Assembly (NCBI GenBank): GCA_946538445.1
Contig: CAMNGO010000025.1
Span: 1-16,775, forward strand
DNA length: 16,775 nt
Direction: 5' to 3'
From: an uncultured Lachnospiraceae bacterium
Lineage (GTDB): Bacteria > Bacillota > Clostridia > Lachnospirales > Lachnospiraceae
Part shown: one piece after another, positions 1-8,483 of the stretch
How the letters are laid out: every line of letters begins with the position of its first letter
How positions within the stretch are numbered: the stretch's first letter is position 1
Made by a program: the position numbers and the translations under genes
Notes under the pieces: generated by a model
The model's database searches: none
What the model was told of the DNA's origin: nothing
What the model saw: the letters and a program-made list of their open reading frames with translations, nothing else

Positions 1-896
1 TCTATGCCGCACCCCTTATGTTGGAAAAATCCAATTTTTCCGGCGTGGTTTGCCGGGAGCTGGGGCTCACCCTGCCTCCACCGGATCTGGAGGACTGGGA
101 GCAGTTAAATAGAGCTATCGAAGATATGAGCCAGAAAGTGACCATCGCCCTTGTAGGGAAATATGTTCAGCTTCATGACGCCTATCTGTCTGTGGCAGAG
201 GCCCTCCATCATGCAGGGTTTGGGTTAAAGACTCATGTGGATATCCTGTGGATCGACTCTGAGGAGATGAATGAAAGCAACTATATAGAAAAACTGAGTG
301 AGGCTTCCGGCATCATCGTACCGGGAGGCTTTGGTAACCGGGGGACGGAAGGGATGATCCTGGCGGCAGAATATGCCAGGGAAAATGATGTCCCTTATTT
401 TGGGATCTGCCTGGGTATGCAGATCGCAGTGATAGAGTTTGCCAGAAATGTTGCCGGCATAACGGATGCCTGCTCCGGGGAGTTTGATCATCCTTCCGAA
501 CATAAAGTGATCGATTTTATGCCGGGGCAGTCAGATCAGATTGAGAAAGGCGGTACCCTTCGTCTGGGCAGCTATCCTTGCTGCATCCAGGACGGCAGCC
601 TGATGGAGCGTTGTTACGGAAAGAGAGAGATTGCCGAAAGACACAGACACCGCTATGAATTTAATAATGATTACAGGGAGATATTGAGTCAAAACGGACT
701 GAAACTGTCCGGTCTGTCACCGGACGGAAGCCTGGTGGAGACCGTGGAACTGCCGGGTCTGGCTTTCTACCTGGGAGTCCAGTACCATCCGGAATTCAAA
801 TCCAGGCCTAACAGACCCCATCCCCTTTTTCAGGAATTTGTGGGATCAGCCTGCAAGTACAGCATGACAAAGGGGGCATCGGGCCATGAGATATGA
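1..896 (+). CDS. pyrG: CTP synthase, C-terminal part (5' end outside window)
   Basis: CTP synthase makes CTP from UTP, ATP and glutamine in the cytoplasm, the last step of pyrimidine nucleotide synthesis. The reading frame is open from base 3 to the window edge, so the first in-frame ATG at 18 is internal (the conserved PLMLEK stretch). What remains, about 297 residues, is the end of the synthetase domain and the whole class-I glutamine amidotransferase domain. The oxyanion strand is GGFGNRGTEG, the nucleophile elbow is GICLGMQ (catalytic Cys) and the His-Glu pair lies in the YHPEF motif near the C-terminus. The family is usually about 535 residues, so the upstream half is missing only because of the window edge. 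The stop overlaps the start of carA by 11 bases, which suggests a shared transcript and translational coupling. Nothing looks damaged. Confidence 0.97.
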   Translation, partial: YAAPLMLEKSNFSGVVCRELGLTLPPPDLEDWEQLNRAIEDMSQKVTIALVGKYVQLHDAYLSVAEALHHAGFGLKTHVDILWIDSEEMNESNYIEKLSEASGIIVPGGFGNRGTEGMILAAEYARENDVPYFGICLGMQIAVIEFARNVAGITDACSGEFDHPSEHKVIDFMPGQSDQIEKGGTLRLGSYPCCIQDGSLMERCYGKREIAERHRHRYEFNNDYREILSQNGLKLSGLSPDGSLVETVELPGLAFYLGVQYHPEFKSRPNRPHPLFQEFVGSACKYSMTKGASGHEI

Positions 897-1965
897 CAGA
901 AGACTCATACTGGAGGATGGAACGGTATATGAGGGGACAGGATTCGGCGGATCCGGCCAAAGAGTCTGTGAGATTGTTTTTAATACTTCCATGGCAGGAT
1001 ACCAGGAGATCCTTTCCGATCCATCCTACACAGATCAGGCGGTCGTGATGTCATATCCTCTGATGGGTAATTACGGGGTGACGGATGAAGATTACGAAAG
1101 TAAGATCATCTCCCCCGCTGCTTTTATTGTCCGGGATATCAACGACAATCCATCCAATTTCCGATGGGCCAAGACACTGGCGGAACTTCTGGAGGAGAAC
1201 GGGATACCGGGTATCTGTGGAATCGATACCAGAAAACTGGTCCGAAGCATCCGTGACCTGGGGGCCCGGAGATGCCTGATCACAGATGAGGATCTGTCTC
1301 CGGAAGAAGGGGTGGAAGAGATCCGGAAGACCCCGGTTCCCCATGATGCGGTAAGAAGGTGCAGCTGTGTCAAAAAATGGTACAGCCGCACATCAAATCC
1401 TTTATACAATGTGGTGGCTATAGATTGCGGGATGAAGACCAATATCATACGAATGCTGAATCAAAACCGATGTAATGTTACCATTGTTCCTTTCGATACC
1501 GGCTGGGAGGAGATCCTGTCCCTGCATCCGGACGGAGTACTGATCTCCAACGGACCGGGAGACCCCCGGGATCTTCCCCAGGTAATCGAAACGCTGAAGA
1601 CGTTGAGGGGCAAGATACCCATGTTCGGCATCTGCCTGGGACATCAGCTCCTGGCCCTGTCCTACGGAGCGAAGACTTACAAATTGAAATTCGGCCACCG
1701 GGGAGGAAACCATCCGGTCAGAGATACTTTGAGCGGAAAACTGGAGATTACCAGCCAAAACCACAGTTACGCTGTTGACAGGAGTTCCTTGGCCGGGACC
1801 GGTCTGTCCATTTCCCATATCAACATCCTGGATGATACGGTAGAAGGAGTATTTCGGAAAGAAGACAGGGTCTTCTCTGTTCAGTATCACCCGGAAAGTG
1901 CTCCGGGGCCTCAGGATAGCAGCCACTTATTTCAACGGTTCACAGAACTAATGAGAAGAGGATAA
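886..1965 (+). CDS. carA: carbamoyl-phosphate synthase, small (glutaminase) subunit
   Basis: CarA hydrolyses glutamine and channels ammonia to CarB, which makes carbamoyl phosphate for pyrimidine and arginine synthesis. The protein is 359 residues, normal for the family. The N-terminal CarA-specific domain covers about residues 1-150 (LEDG near the start, then FNTSMAGYQEILSDPSY). The glutaminase domain follows, with ISNGPGDP, the nucleophile elbow FGICLGHQ (Cys), the GGNHPV stretch, SQNHSYAV, and the VQYHPES motif supplying His and Glu. The ATG at 886 is preceded by AAAGGGGG at 869-876, nine bases upstream. It overlaps pyrG by 11 bases, and carB follows after three bases. The linkage to pyrG favours a pyrimidine role, but the sequence cannot exclude supply to arginine synthesis. 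Confidence 0.97.
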   Translation: MRYDRRLILEDGTVYEGTGFGGSGQRVCEIVFNTSMAGYQEILSDPSYTDQAVVMSYPLMGNYGVTDEDYESKIISPAAFIVRDINDNPSNFRWAKTLAELLEENGIPGICGIDTRKLVRSIRDLGARRCLITDEDLSPEEGVEEIRKTPVPHDAVRRCSCVKKWYSRTSNPLYNVVAIDCGMKTNIIRMLNQNRCNVTIVPFDTGWEEILSLHPDGVLISNGPGDPRDLPQVIETLKTLRGKIPMFGICLGHQLLALSYGAKTYKLKFGHRGGNHPVRDTLSGKLEITSQNHSYAVDRSSLAGTGLSISHINILDDTVEGVFRKEDRVFSVQYHPESAPGPQDSSHLFQRFTELMRRG

Positions 1966-1968
1966 ATT

Positions 1969-4900
1969 ATGCCAAAAAGAAGGGATATCAAAAAAGTATT
2001 GGTAATAGGGTCAGGCCCCATCGTCATCGGCCAGGCGGCAGAATTTGATTACGCCGGAACCCAGGCCTGTCTTGCCCTGAAAGAGGAAGGATACCAGGTT
2101 ATCCTGACTAATTCCAACCCGGCAACCATCATGACGGATCATTCCATCGCAGATAAGGTCTATATGGAGCCCCTGACGTTGGAATACCTGGCCAGAATCT
2201 GCCGTTATGAGAGGCCCGATGCCATCATCCCGGGGCTTGGAGGCCAGACAGGGCTGAATCTGTCCCTGGAGCTCTATGATAAGGGAGTGTTGGATGAATG
2301 TGAGATTGAGCTCCTGGGAACCGGGGCGGAAAGTATCCGCAGGGCGGAGGACAGGGAGAAATTTAAAGAATTATGTCAGCAGCTGGGGGAACCTGTGGTA
2401 CCCTCGGATATCTGTGACAGTATTAAAAGTGGATGTGAAGTGGCCGAGAGAATCGGATATCCGGTGATTTTAAGGCCTGCATTTACCCTGGGTGGAACCG
2501 GCGGGGGATTTGCAAACGACCCTTATGAGATGAGGGAGAAAATGAAGACAGCTCTCTCTTTATCCCCTGTTGGTCAGGTGCTGGTTGAAAAGAGCATAAA
2601 GGGCTATAAAGAGATTGAGTATGAAGTGATCCGTGATGCCAACGATACGGCTATCACCGTATGTAATATGGAGAATCTGGATCCCGTGGGTATCCATACC
2701 GGGGATTCCGTGGTGGTAGCACCCAGCCAGACCCTCACCAACAAAGAATACCATATGTTAAGAGACAGCGCTTTAAAGATCATCCGGGCCCTGGAGATCA
2801 AAGGAGGGTGCAATGTGCAGTTCGCCCTGGACCCGGAATCCTTTGATTACTATGTGATCGAAGTCAATCCCAGGGTGTCCAGGTCTTCTGCTCTGGCATC
2901 AAAAGCAAGTGGATACCCTATTGCCAGAGTCTCAGCAAAAATCGCCGTGGGTATGGACCTTCATGAGATTCGGCTGGCCAATACGCCAGCCTGCTTTGAA
3001 CCAGCCCTGGATTATGTGGTAACCAAGATGCCCAGATTCCCCTTTGACAAGTTTGATACAGCATCCAACCGTCTCTCCACCCAGATGAAAGCAACGGGAG
3101 AGACCATGAGTATCGGACGGACCATGGAGGAGAGCCTCCTGAAAGCAATCCGGTCTCTGGAGGATGGAAAGAATCACATCCATCTGGAGAAATTCGACGT
3201 GAAGAACCTGTCGGATAAAAAAGATCCGGAAAACAAAAAAGAAGCCATGGACAAGCTGCTGTCATATATCGAGGAAGGGACGGATGACAGACTATATGCC
3301 ATATCGGAATTACTCTGGCTGGGGTCAGACCCCCATACCATCTATATGAGAACAAAGATCGATATGTTCTTTCTGGATAAGATTAAAAAGATCGTCGATT
3401 TTGAGATAAAAGTGGAAGAAACCTGCCGGTCATATCTCGTGGCAGGAAAAGGGCCGCTTCCCGACAGAGACCTGTTGTATGAAGCCAAAAGAATGGGGTT
3501 CTCGGACTCCTATATCGCAGAGCTGGCAGGATGCAGAGAGGAAGATATCCGCCAGTTAAGGAGACAATACAGGATTCGTCCTGTCTACAAGATGATCGAT
3601 ACTTGCGCCAGTGAATTCGAGAGTTATGTGCCTTATTTTTATTCTACATACGAAGAAGAAAATGAATCCATCGTCTCTGATAAGGAGAAGATTATCGTAT
3701 TGGGGTCAGGCCCCATCCGGATCGGGCAGGGGGTGGAGTTCGACTACTCCACGGTGCATGCGGTGAAAACAATTCAACAGATGGGCTATGAAGCTATCGT
3801 GATCAATAATAATCCGGAGACAGTCTCGACGGATTATACCATTGCGGATAAATTGTATTTCGAACCTCTTACTGTGGAAGATATCATGAATATCATCGAC
3901 CTGGAACAGCCTCTGGGAGTGATTGCCTCTCTGGGAGGACAGACTGCGGTAAACCTGGCCGGTCCCCTTTCGAAAAGGGGGGTAAGGATCATTGGTACAG
4001 GGCCGGAGGCCATCTTCAAGGCAGAGGACAGAGATGCATTTGAAGCTCTTATCAACAGACTGGAGATTCCTCATCCCCAGGGTATTGCTGTCACTACCAT
4101 AGAAGACGGTATCAAAGCAGCTGAGAGGATCGGCTATCCTGTTCTGGTAAGACCCTCCTTCGTCCTGGGCGGACGAGCCATGGAGATCGTTGCAAATGAA
4201 AAGATGCTGATCCATTACCTGAAAACCGCGGTGGAAGTAGATAAAGACAGACCGGTCCTGGTTGATAAATATATCGTGGGCAAGGAAGTAGAGATCGATG
4301 CAGTATGTGACGGGGAGAATGTTTATCTGCCGGGAATCATGGAGCTGGTGGAGCGTACCGGTGTTCATTCCGGGGACAGTATCAGCGTCTATCCGCCCTT
4401 CTCCATATCCCCTGAAGTGAAGGAGAAAATATGGAACTACACGAAAAATCTTGGAACAGGTATTGGAATACGGGGCTTGTTCAATATCCAGTTCATCGTG
4501 GATAAGGAGGAGCATGTGTCTGTGATCGAGGTGAATCCCAGGGCATCCAGAAGCGTCCCTTTCTTATCCAAATCAACAGGGGTTCCTCTGGTGGATATCG
4601 CCACCCGGGTTATGTTGGGTCAGACTCTCCATGAGATGGGACTGGATGATGCCGTCTTGCCGGAAAAAGACTTCTGGTATGTGAAGGCCCCGGCCTTCTC
4701 CTTTGAGAAGCTGAACGGGATGGATGCCTACCTGTCCCCGGAGATGAAATCAACCGGGGAAGCCATCGGCTATGATAAGAGCCTGAAAAGAGCATTTTAT
4801 AAAGCCCTCCAGGCATCCGGAGTCAGGATGAGAGAGTATGGGACGGTCATCGTCACCTTAGCAGATGAAGATAAGAAAGAAGCACTGCCTCTGATCCGAC

Positions 4901-5214
4901 GCTTCTATGAACTTGGATTTAATATCGAAGCGACGGCAGGGACAGGTATATTTCTGAAAAAACATCAGATAAGAACCCGTATCCGTGGTAAGATAAGTGA
5001 AGGAAGCGATGAGATCCTGAGATCCATCCGAAGAGGATATGTCAGCTATATTATCAATACCAGAGCAATCCTGTCGGGGATTCATTATAATGATGGGATA
5101 GAGATCAGAAAATGTGCCATCCAAAACGGGGTTACCATGTTTACATCTCTTGACACGGTGCGGATCCTGCTGGATGTCCTGGAAGATATCTCACCAAGAA
5201 TTTCCACCATATGA
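1969..5214 (+). CDS. carB: carbamoyl-phosphate synthase, large (synthetase) subunit
   Basis: CarB uses bicarbonate, two ATP and the ammonia from CarA to make carbamoyl phosphate. At 1081 residues it has the usual full length. Two homologous halves are visible: the first begins with GSGPIVIGQAAEFDYAG near residue 15, the second with GSGPIRIGQGVEFDYS near residue 583. Each has an ATP-grasp domain with the SLGGQT or GLGGQT motif, RPAFTLGG or RPSFVLGG, and an EVNPRxSRS metal-binding strand. The last 150 or so residues form the MGS-like regulatory domain that in other CarB proteins binds effectors such as UMP. No frameshift or missing motif is seen. The start lies three bases after the carA stop, and its ribosome binding site (AGAAGAGG) sits inside the carA end. 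A glutamine synthetase gene follows 40 bases downstream without a terminator. Confidence 0.98.
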   Translation: MPKRRDIKKVLVIGSGPIVIGQAAEFDYAGTQACLALKEEGYQVILTNSNPATIMTDHSIADKVYMEPLTLEYLARICRYERPDAIIPGLGGQTGLNLSLELYDKGVLDECEIELLGTGAESIRRAEDREKFKELCQQLGEPVVPSDICDSIKSGCEVAERIGYPVILRPAFTLGGTGGGFANDPYEMREKMKTALSLSPVGQVLVEKSIKGYKEIEYEVIRDANDTAITVCNMENLDPVGIHTGDSVVVAPSQTLTNKEYHMLRDSALKIIRALEIKGGCNVQFALDPESFDYYVIEVNPRVSRSSALASKASGYPIARVSAKIAVGMDLHEIRLANTPACFEPALDYVVTKMPRFPFDKFDTASNRLSTQMKATGETMSIGRTMEESLLKAIRSLEDGKNHIHLEKFDVKNLSDKKDPENKKEAMDKLLSYIEEGTDDRLYAISELLWLGSDPHTIYMRTKIDMFFLDKIKKIVDFEIKVEETCRSYLVAGKGPLPDRDLLYEAKRMGFSDSYIAELAGCREEDIRQLRRQYRIRPVYKMIDTCASEFESYVPYFYSTYEEENESIVSDKEKIIVLGSGPIRIGQGVEFDYSTVHAVKTIQQMGYEAIVINNNPETVSTDYTIADKLYFEPLTVEDIMNIIDLEQPLGVIASLGGQTAVNLAGPLSKRGVRIIGTGPEAIFKAEDRDAFEALINRLEIPHPQGIAVTTIEDGIKAAERIGYPVLVRPSFVLGGRAMEIVANEKMLIHYLKTAVEVDKDRPVLVDKYIVGKEVEIDAVCDGENVYLPGIMELVERTGVHSGDSISVYPPFSISPEVKEKIWNYTKNLGTGIGIRGLFNIQFIVDKEEHVSVIEVNPRASRSVPFLSKSTGVPLVDIATRVMLGQTLHEMGLDDAVLPEKDFWYVKAPAFSFEKLNGMDAYLSPEMKSTGEAIGYDKSLKRAFYKALQASGVRMREYGTVIVTLADEDKKEALPLIRRFYELGFNIEATAGTGIFLKKHQIRTRIRGKISEGSDEILRSIRRGYVSYIINTRAILSGIHYNDGIEIRKCAIQNGVTMFTSLDTVRILLDVLEDISPRISTI

Positions 5215-5241
5215 CAACCTGAAAAAACTGATTGATTGTAC

Positions 5242-5248
5242 AAGGAGG
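5242..5248 (+). promoter_or_regulatory. Shine-Dalgarno site fixing the glutamine synthetase start
   Basis: AAGGAGG lies six bases before the ATG at 5255. The frame is open back to 5114, inside carB, but this strong site and the beginning of family-like protein sequence only after 5255 show that the upstream extension is not translated. Confidence 0.85.
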
Positions 5249-5254
5249 AGAGAG

Positions 5255-6430
5255 ATGCGGTTTATGTTAGAAGATGTGATGAATTATATAGAGGAGGAGG
5301 ATGCAAAGTTTATCCGCCTGGCATTTCGTGATGCATATGGGGTTCAGAAGAACATATCCATCATGCCCGGAGAGATAAAAAAAGCCTTTGAGGACGGGAT
5401 ACCTATAAATGCCAGGGAAATCGCAGGTTTCAGAGATTGTCCTTATGCATCCTTATATTTAAAACCTGATTCGGACACCCTCTCTGTCCTGCCTTGGAGA
5501 CCCGACAGCGGGAAAGTTTTAAGGATGTTCTGTGACCTGTACACACCGGAAGGGGAAGAATATCAGGCTGACACCCGTACCATTTTGAAGAAAGCCGTGG
5601 AGGCTGCAGACAAGCTGGGGGTTGAATTCCGTTTTGGAACTGAGATGGAGTTTTATCTGTTTTTAAATGATGAACAGGGGAATCCCACGAAGATCCCCTA
5701 TGACCGGGCAGGATATCTGGATATTGCGCCAGATGACAAATGCGAGAATGTCAGAAGGGAGATTATCCTCACCATAGAGCGCATGGGTTTGACTCCGGAA
5801 AGGTCTCATCATGAGAGGGGCCCCGGACAGAATGAGATTGATTTTCATTATGGGAAGCCTCTTAAGGCTGCGGATCAGATGACCACATTTAAGATGGCGG
5901 TAAGCACCGTGGCCAACCGGTACGGACTGACTGCGGATTTCTCTCCCTTGCCTATTGCCGGGGAACCGGGAAATGGATACCATATCAATATTTATGCCGT
6001 GGACAGGATGGGAAATGATGTGATCAGGTATGTGGCAGCGGGCATCATCCGTGTCATAAAAGAGATCACGATCTTTCTTAACGCAACCGATGAGTCATAC
6101 TCCAGATTTGGCAACAGCACCGCACCGGATAAAGTGGACTGGTCGGGACGCGGCGAATCGGAGCTTATGTACATGGAAACCTATAAGGGCCAGACAAGAG
6201 TTGAGCTCAGAAGTCCGGATGCAGGCTGCAATCCCTATCTGGTCTATGCGCTTTTAATCTATGCAGGGATCAAGGGGATCGAAGAGAAACTGGGATTACC
6301 GGAAGAGATGTCTGAGAAGGAAGCAACCTTGCCCACATCCAGAGAGGAAGCAGCAAAACTGGCGTTGGAGAGCGACTTCGTCAGGAAATATGTGCCGGAG
6401 GGTATTTTGAAGGAGTACACCGGATTCTGA
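5255..6430 (+). CDS. short, divergent class-I glutamine synthetase
   Basis: This is a glutamine synthetase-fold enzyme, predicted to join ammonia to glutamate (or a related amine to a carboxylate) using ATP. It has 391 residues against about 440-470 for typical GlnA. The N-terminal beta-grasp domain is residues 15-100. The catalytic domain shows the metal ligands of GTEMEF (E130, E132), HHERGPGQNEI (E187, E194), the GNGYHINI histidine (H243) and RVELRSPD followed by NPYL near residues 315-328. By my hand alignment to enterobacterial GlnA, the loop that normally reads NRSASIRIP is replaced at about residues 300-309 (GESELMYMET), which removes two arginines that contact ATP and phosphate. The region of the adenylylated tyrosine of proteobacterial GlnA is not recognisable. 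Glutamine is therefore the probable product but is not certain. The gene sits between carB and an ANTAR regulator and is probably cotranscribed with both. Confidence 0.85.
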   Translation: MRFMLEDVMNYIEEEDAKFIRLAFRDAYGVQKNISIMPGEIKKAFEDGIPINAREIAGFRDCPYASLYLKPDSDTLSVLPWRPDSGKVLRMFCDLYTPEGEEYQADTRTILKKAVEAADKLGVEFRFGTEMEFYLFLNDEQGNPTKIPYDRAGYLDIAPDDKCENVRREIILTIERMGLTPERSHHERGPGQNEIDFHYGKPLKAADQMTTFKMAVSTVANRYGLTADFSPLPIAGEPGNGYHINIYAVDRMGNDVIRYVAAGIIRVIKEITIFLNATDESYSRFGNSTAPDKVDWSGRGESELMYMETYKGQTRVELRSPDAGCNPYLVYALLIYAGIKGIEEKLGLPEEMSEKEATLPTSREEAAKLALESDFVRKYVPEGILKEYTGF

Positions 6431-6441
6431 GGGGGGATTTT

Positions 6442-7026
6442 ATGCCAAAAGACGAGCTCATACAGCACTCTGTGTTGATAATATCCGCCTCGGAACATTT
6501 TGATGCTATCGTAAAACGGTCCCTTCCCAAGAGAAACTACCTGTCCGTAGAAATCCGGCAGAGTGCCAGTCTTGCCAGAAGGTGTATCCTTGAACGCTAC
6601 TATGACCTGGTGATCATCAATGCTCCGCTACCGGATGAAAACGGATTGGAAATATCACTGGATGTGATTGATAACAGCAATGCATCGGTCTTACTCGTTG
6701 TACCTAAAGAAATATGTGATGATATGACGGAAAAAGTCACGGATTACGGGGTGCTTGTCCTGGCAAAACCATTCCATTGGGGGAGGATCGATAAAGCAAT
6801 CCGATTTCTCACTGCCATACAGAATAAGAGGCATCACTTTGAGAAGAAGGTCCGGGACATGCAGGATAAGATGGACGACCTGCGGACGATTGACAAAGCG
6901 AAATTTATGCTGATTGAGAAAAAGCAAATGACCGAAGATCAGGCTCACAGACTCATCGGAAAGACTGCCATGGATTGCGGAATATCCAGAAAAAAAGCTG
7001 CCATAAAAATCATGGATGATCTGTAA
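6442..7026 (+). CDS. ANTAR-domain RNA-binding antiterminator with pseudo-receiver
   Basis: A 194-residue regulator built as receiver-like domain (about 8-120), coiled coil (about 122-150) and ANTAR domain (about 140-194: MLIEKKQMTEDQAHRLIGK, then AMDCGISRKKAA). ANTAR domains bind paired stem-loops in nascent RNA and prevent termination, often at nitrogen genes. In clostridia a protein of this layout, NitR, is encoded next to glnA. In this receiver the phospho-acceptor Asp is Asn (N60 in LVIINAPLPDENGLE), and the acidic pair after the first strand is replaced by Ser-Ala (VLIISAS); the conserved Lys is kept (LAKPF, K109). It should therefore not be a standard phosphorylation switch and may sense a protein or small ligand, as the pseudo-receiver of AmiR does. 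The gene follows the glutamine synthetase by 11 bases and has a G-rich ribosome binding site. I found no clear two-hairpin ANTAR target inside the window. Confidence 0.88.
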   Translation: MPKDELIQHSVLIISASEHFDAIVKRSLPKRNYLSVEIRQSASLARRCILERYYDLVIINAPLPDENGLEISLDVIDNSNASVLLVVPKEICDDMTEKVTDYGVLVLAKPFHWGRIDKAIRFLTAIQNKRHHFEKKVRDMQDKMDDLRTIDKAKFMLIEKKQMTEDQAHRLIGKTAMDCGISRKKAAIKIMDDL

Positions 7027-7046
7027 GAAGAGAGGTTATGCACAGG

Positions 7047-7075
7047 TTGACGCTTAATTGGAATTGAATTATAAT
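7047..7075 (+). promoter_or_regulatory. sigma-A promoter for trxA-rhomboid
   Basis: TTGACG (7047-7052) and a perfect TATAAT (7070-7075) are separated by 17 bases. The start codon of thioredoxin lies about 33 bases after the -10 box. This separates trxA from the nitrogen operon, although read-through from the regulator gene is possible because no terminator is visible between them. Confidence 0.85.
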
Positions 7076-7091
7076 GAAATACAAAGATGGG

Positions 7092-7099
7092 AAAGGGGG
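7092..7099 (+). promoter_or_regulatory. Shine-Dalgarno site fixing the thioredoxin start
   Basis: AAAGGGGG ends eight bases before the ATG at 7108. An in-frame ATG at 7087 lies upstream of this site and would add seven residues not expected in thioredoxin, so 7108 is preferred. Confidence 0.75.
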
Positions 7100-7107
7100 C
7101 TTTTTCT

Positions 7108-7416
7108 ATGGCAGAAATTACGATTACAAAAGATAATTTTGAACAGGAAGTATTGCAGTCCGACATACCGGTACTGGTGGATTTCTGGGCACCCTGGTGC
7201 GGACCCTGCCGCATGGTTGCGCCCGTTGTGGAAGAAATCGCAAGAGAGTATGAAGGAAAGATTAAGGTAGGAAAAGTGAACACGGATGAGCAGAGAGATC
7301 TCCAGAGGAAGTTCAAGGTATTCAGTATCCCTACCCTGATGGTGTTTAAAGATGGCCAGCTGGTGAAACAGAATGTAGGTTTCATGCCCAAGGAAGCCAT
7401 CCTGAAGATGTTTTAG
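7108..7416 (+). CDS. trxA: thioredoxin
   Basis: Cytoplasmic disulfide reductase that passes electrons from thioredoxin reductase to target proteins such as ribonucleotide reductase and peroxiredoxins. The 102-residue protein carries the active site FWAPWCGPC and the conserved cis-proline in SIPTLMVF, followed by a glycine near the end (QNVGF). The C-terminal helix is a few residues shorter than in typical thioredoxin (about 105), which should not affect the fold. It has its own consensus promoter and lies five bases upstream of the rhomboid gene, so the two are probably cotranscribed. No signal peptide is present, which argues against an extracytoplasmic thioredoxin-like protein. Confidence 0.95.
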   Translation: MAEITITKDNFEQEVLQSDIPVLVDFWAPWCGPCRMVAPVVEEIAREYEGKIKVGKVNTDEQRDLQRKFKVFSIPTLMVFKDGQLVKQNVGFMPKEAILKMF

Positions 7417-7421
7417 AGCAA

Positions 7422-8483
7422 ATGGACAGACGACAATATTACAGTGACTTGTATCGACAACTGACCTGGTACGGCTATCAGCCATTGGAATACGGGGAAG
7501 AGAGATATTTTCAAAAGAAGCAGGAGGATCGTATTCTTCTGCTTCGTGTGGTTCAGGAGACCCTCCCCGGCCAGAACCCGGTGGATCCGGAGGCGGAACA
7601 CCTGGCACTGAAACAGGCGGCAGATAAGATTATGATCGTCAGCAGGGTTCCTGTGGAGACCCTGCTCCTCCTGATTCGGACAGAGAAACCGGATGCCTGG
7701 CTGATCTCCCGGATACAGAGGGAAGAGGATGTCTGGATTCTGAACCGCAGAAGCGGCAGGCTAACCATCTATGAGAACCAGAAAGGTGAATTCCATGGGT
7801 TGGAGAGATGGATCGAGGATTACACATGCCGATGGAATGAAAGGGCACGAATGGCGGAAAGAAAACGCATCACTTCCACTTTCACCCCGGTGAATACGAT
7901 CATCGTCCTGATCAATATCCTGGTTTTCCTTATCCTGAGCCTCCTGGGAGATACCCAGGATCCGTCCTTTATGGCCGGACACGGAGGTCTGGTATACCCT
8001 TACGTGGTGGAAGAAGGCAGGTACTATCTCCTGTTTACATCCATGTTCATCCATTTCGGAATCCATCACCTGGGAGAAAACATGCTGATGCTGATCCTGA
8101 TCGGGGGAACGGTGGAAAGGAATCTGGGCAAGGTGCCCTATGCGATCCTCTATCTTCTGTCCGGAATGATATCTTCCTACACTTCCCTGCAGTTTACCCT
8201 GGCGCCCAATCCGAGCACCGTATCCGGAGGAGCCTCCGGAGCTATCTTTGGCGTGATGGGAGGCCTGCTCTTTCTTATCCTGGAAAATGTAATCCTGAAA
8301 CGGAGAAAGAGTGTGGAAGGGATGACCCTTCGGGGAATGATTTTTATCATTCTGTTAAGCGCAGGATATGGATTCGTGGTAAGCGATGTGGATAATGCAG
8401 CCCATCTGGGAGGCCTGGCAGCCGGATTTGTACTGACGATGATCCTGGTAGGAATTCAGGGCCTCATGAGCAAACGAGAGTGA
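7422..8483 (+). CDS. rhomboid family intramembrane serine protease
   Basis: Rhomboids cut transmembrane substrates inside the bilayer. This 353-residue protein has a soluble N-terminal region of about 155 residues rich in charged residues, then about six membrane segments starting near residue 157. The catalytic Ser is S272 in GASGAIFG and the catalytic His is H328 in AAHLGG. The conserved loop-1/TM2 region is seen as FIHFGIHHLGEN near 209-220, with the His and Asn that form the oxyanion hole. All the residues needed for activity appear present. The N-terminal domain resembles nothing I can name and makes the protein longer than minimal bacterial rhomboids. The start follows the trxA stop by five bases and has only a weak ribosome binding site, which suggests translational coupling. 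The natural substrate cannot be read from the context. Confidence 0.92.
   Translation: MDRRQYYSDLYRQLTWYGYQPLEYGEERYFQKKQEDRILLLRVVQETLPGQNPVDPEAEHLALKQAADKIMIVSRVPVETLLLLIRTEKPDAWLISRIQREEDVWILNRRSGRLTIYENQKGEFHGLERWIEDYTCRWNERARMAERKRITSTFTPVNTIIVLINILVFLILSLLGDTQDPSFMAGHGGLVYPYVVEEGRYYLLFTSMFIHFGIHHLGENMLMLILIGGTVERNLGKVPYAILYLLSGMISSYTSLQFTLAPNPSTVSGGASGAIFGVMGGLLFLILENVILKRRKSVEGMTLRGMIFIILLSAGYGFVVSDVDNAAHLGGLAAGFVLTMILVGIQGLMSKRE

Noticed and set aside
3706..4515. Long open frame on the minus strand (269 codons) inside carB
   Set aside because: It lies wholly antisense to a full-length, motif-complete carB, has no family resemblance and no ribosome binding site that I can see.
5114..5254. 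Upstream extension of the glutamine synthetase frame into carB
   Set aside because: It lies over the conserved C-terminus of carB in another frame, and the strong ribosome binding site at 5242-5248 fixes the start at 5255.
5215..5254. Possible ANTAR target hairpins before the glutamine synthetase
   Set aside because: The gap is only 40 bases and holds no pair of hexaloop hairpins or terminator that I can find.
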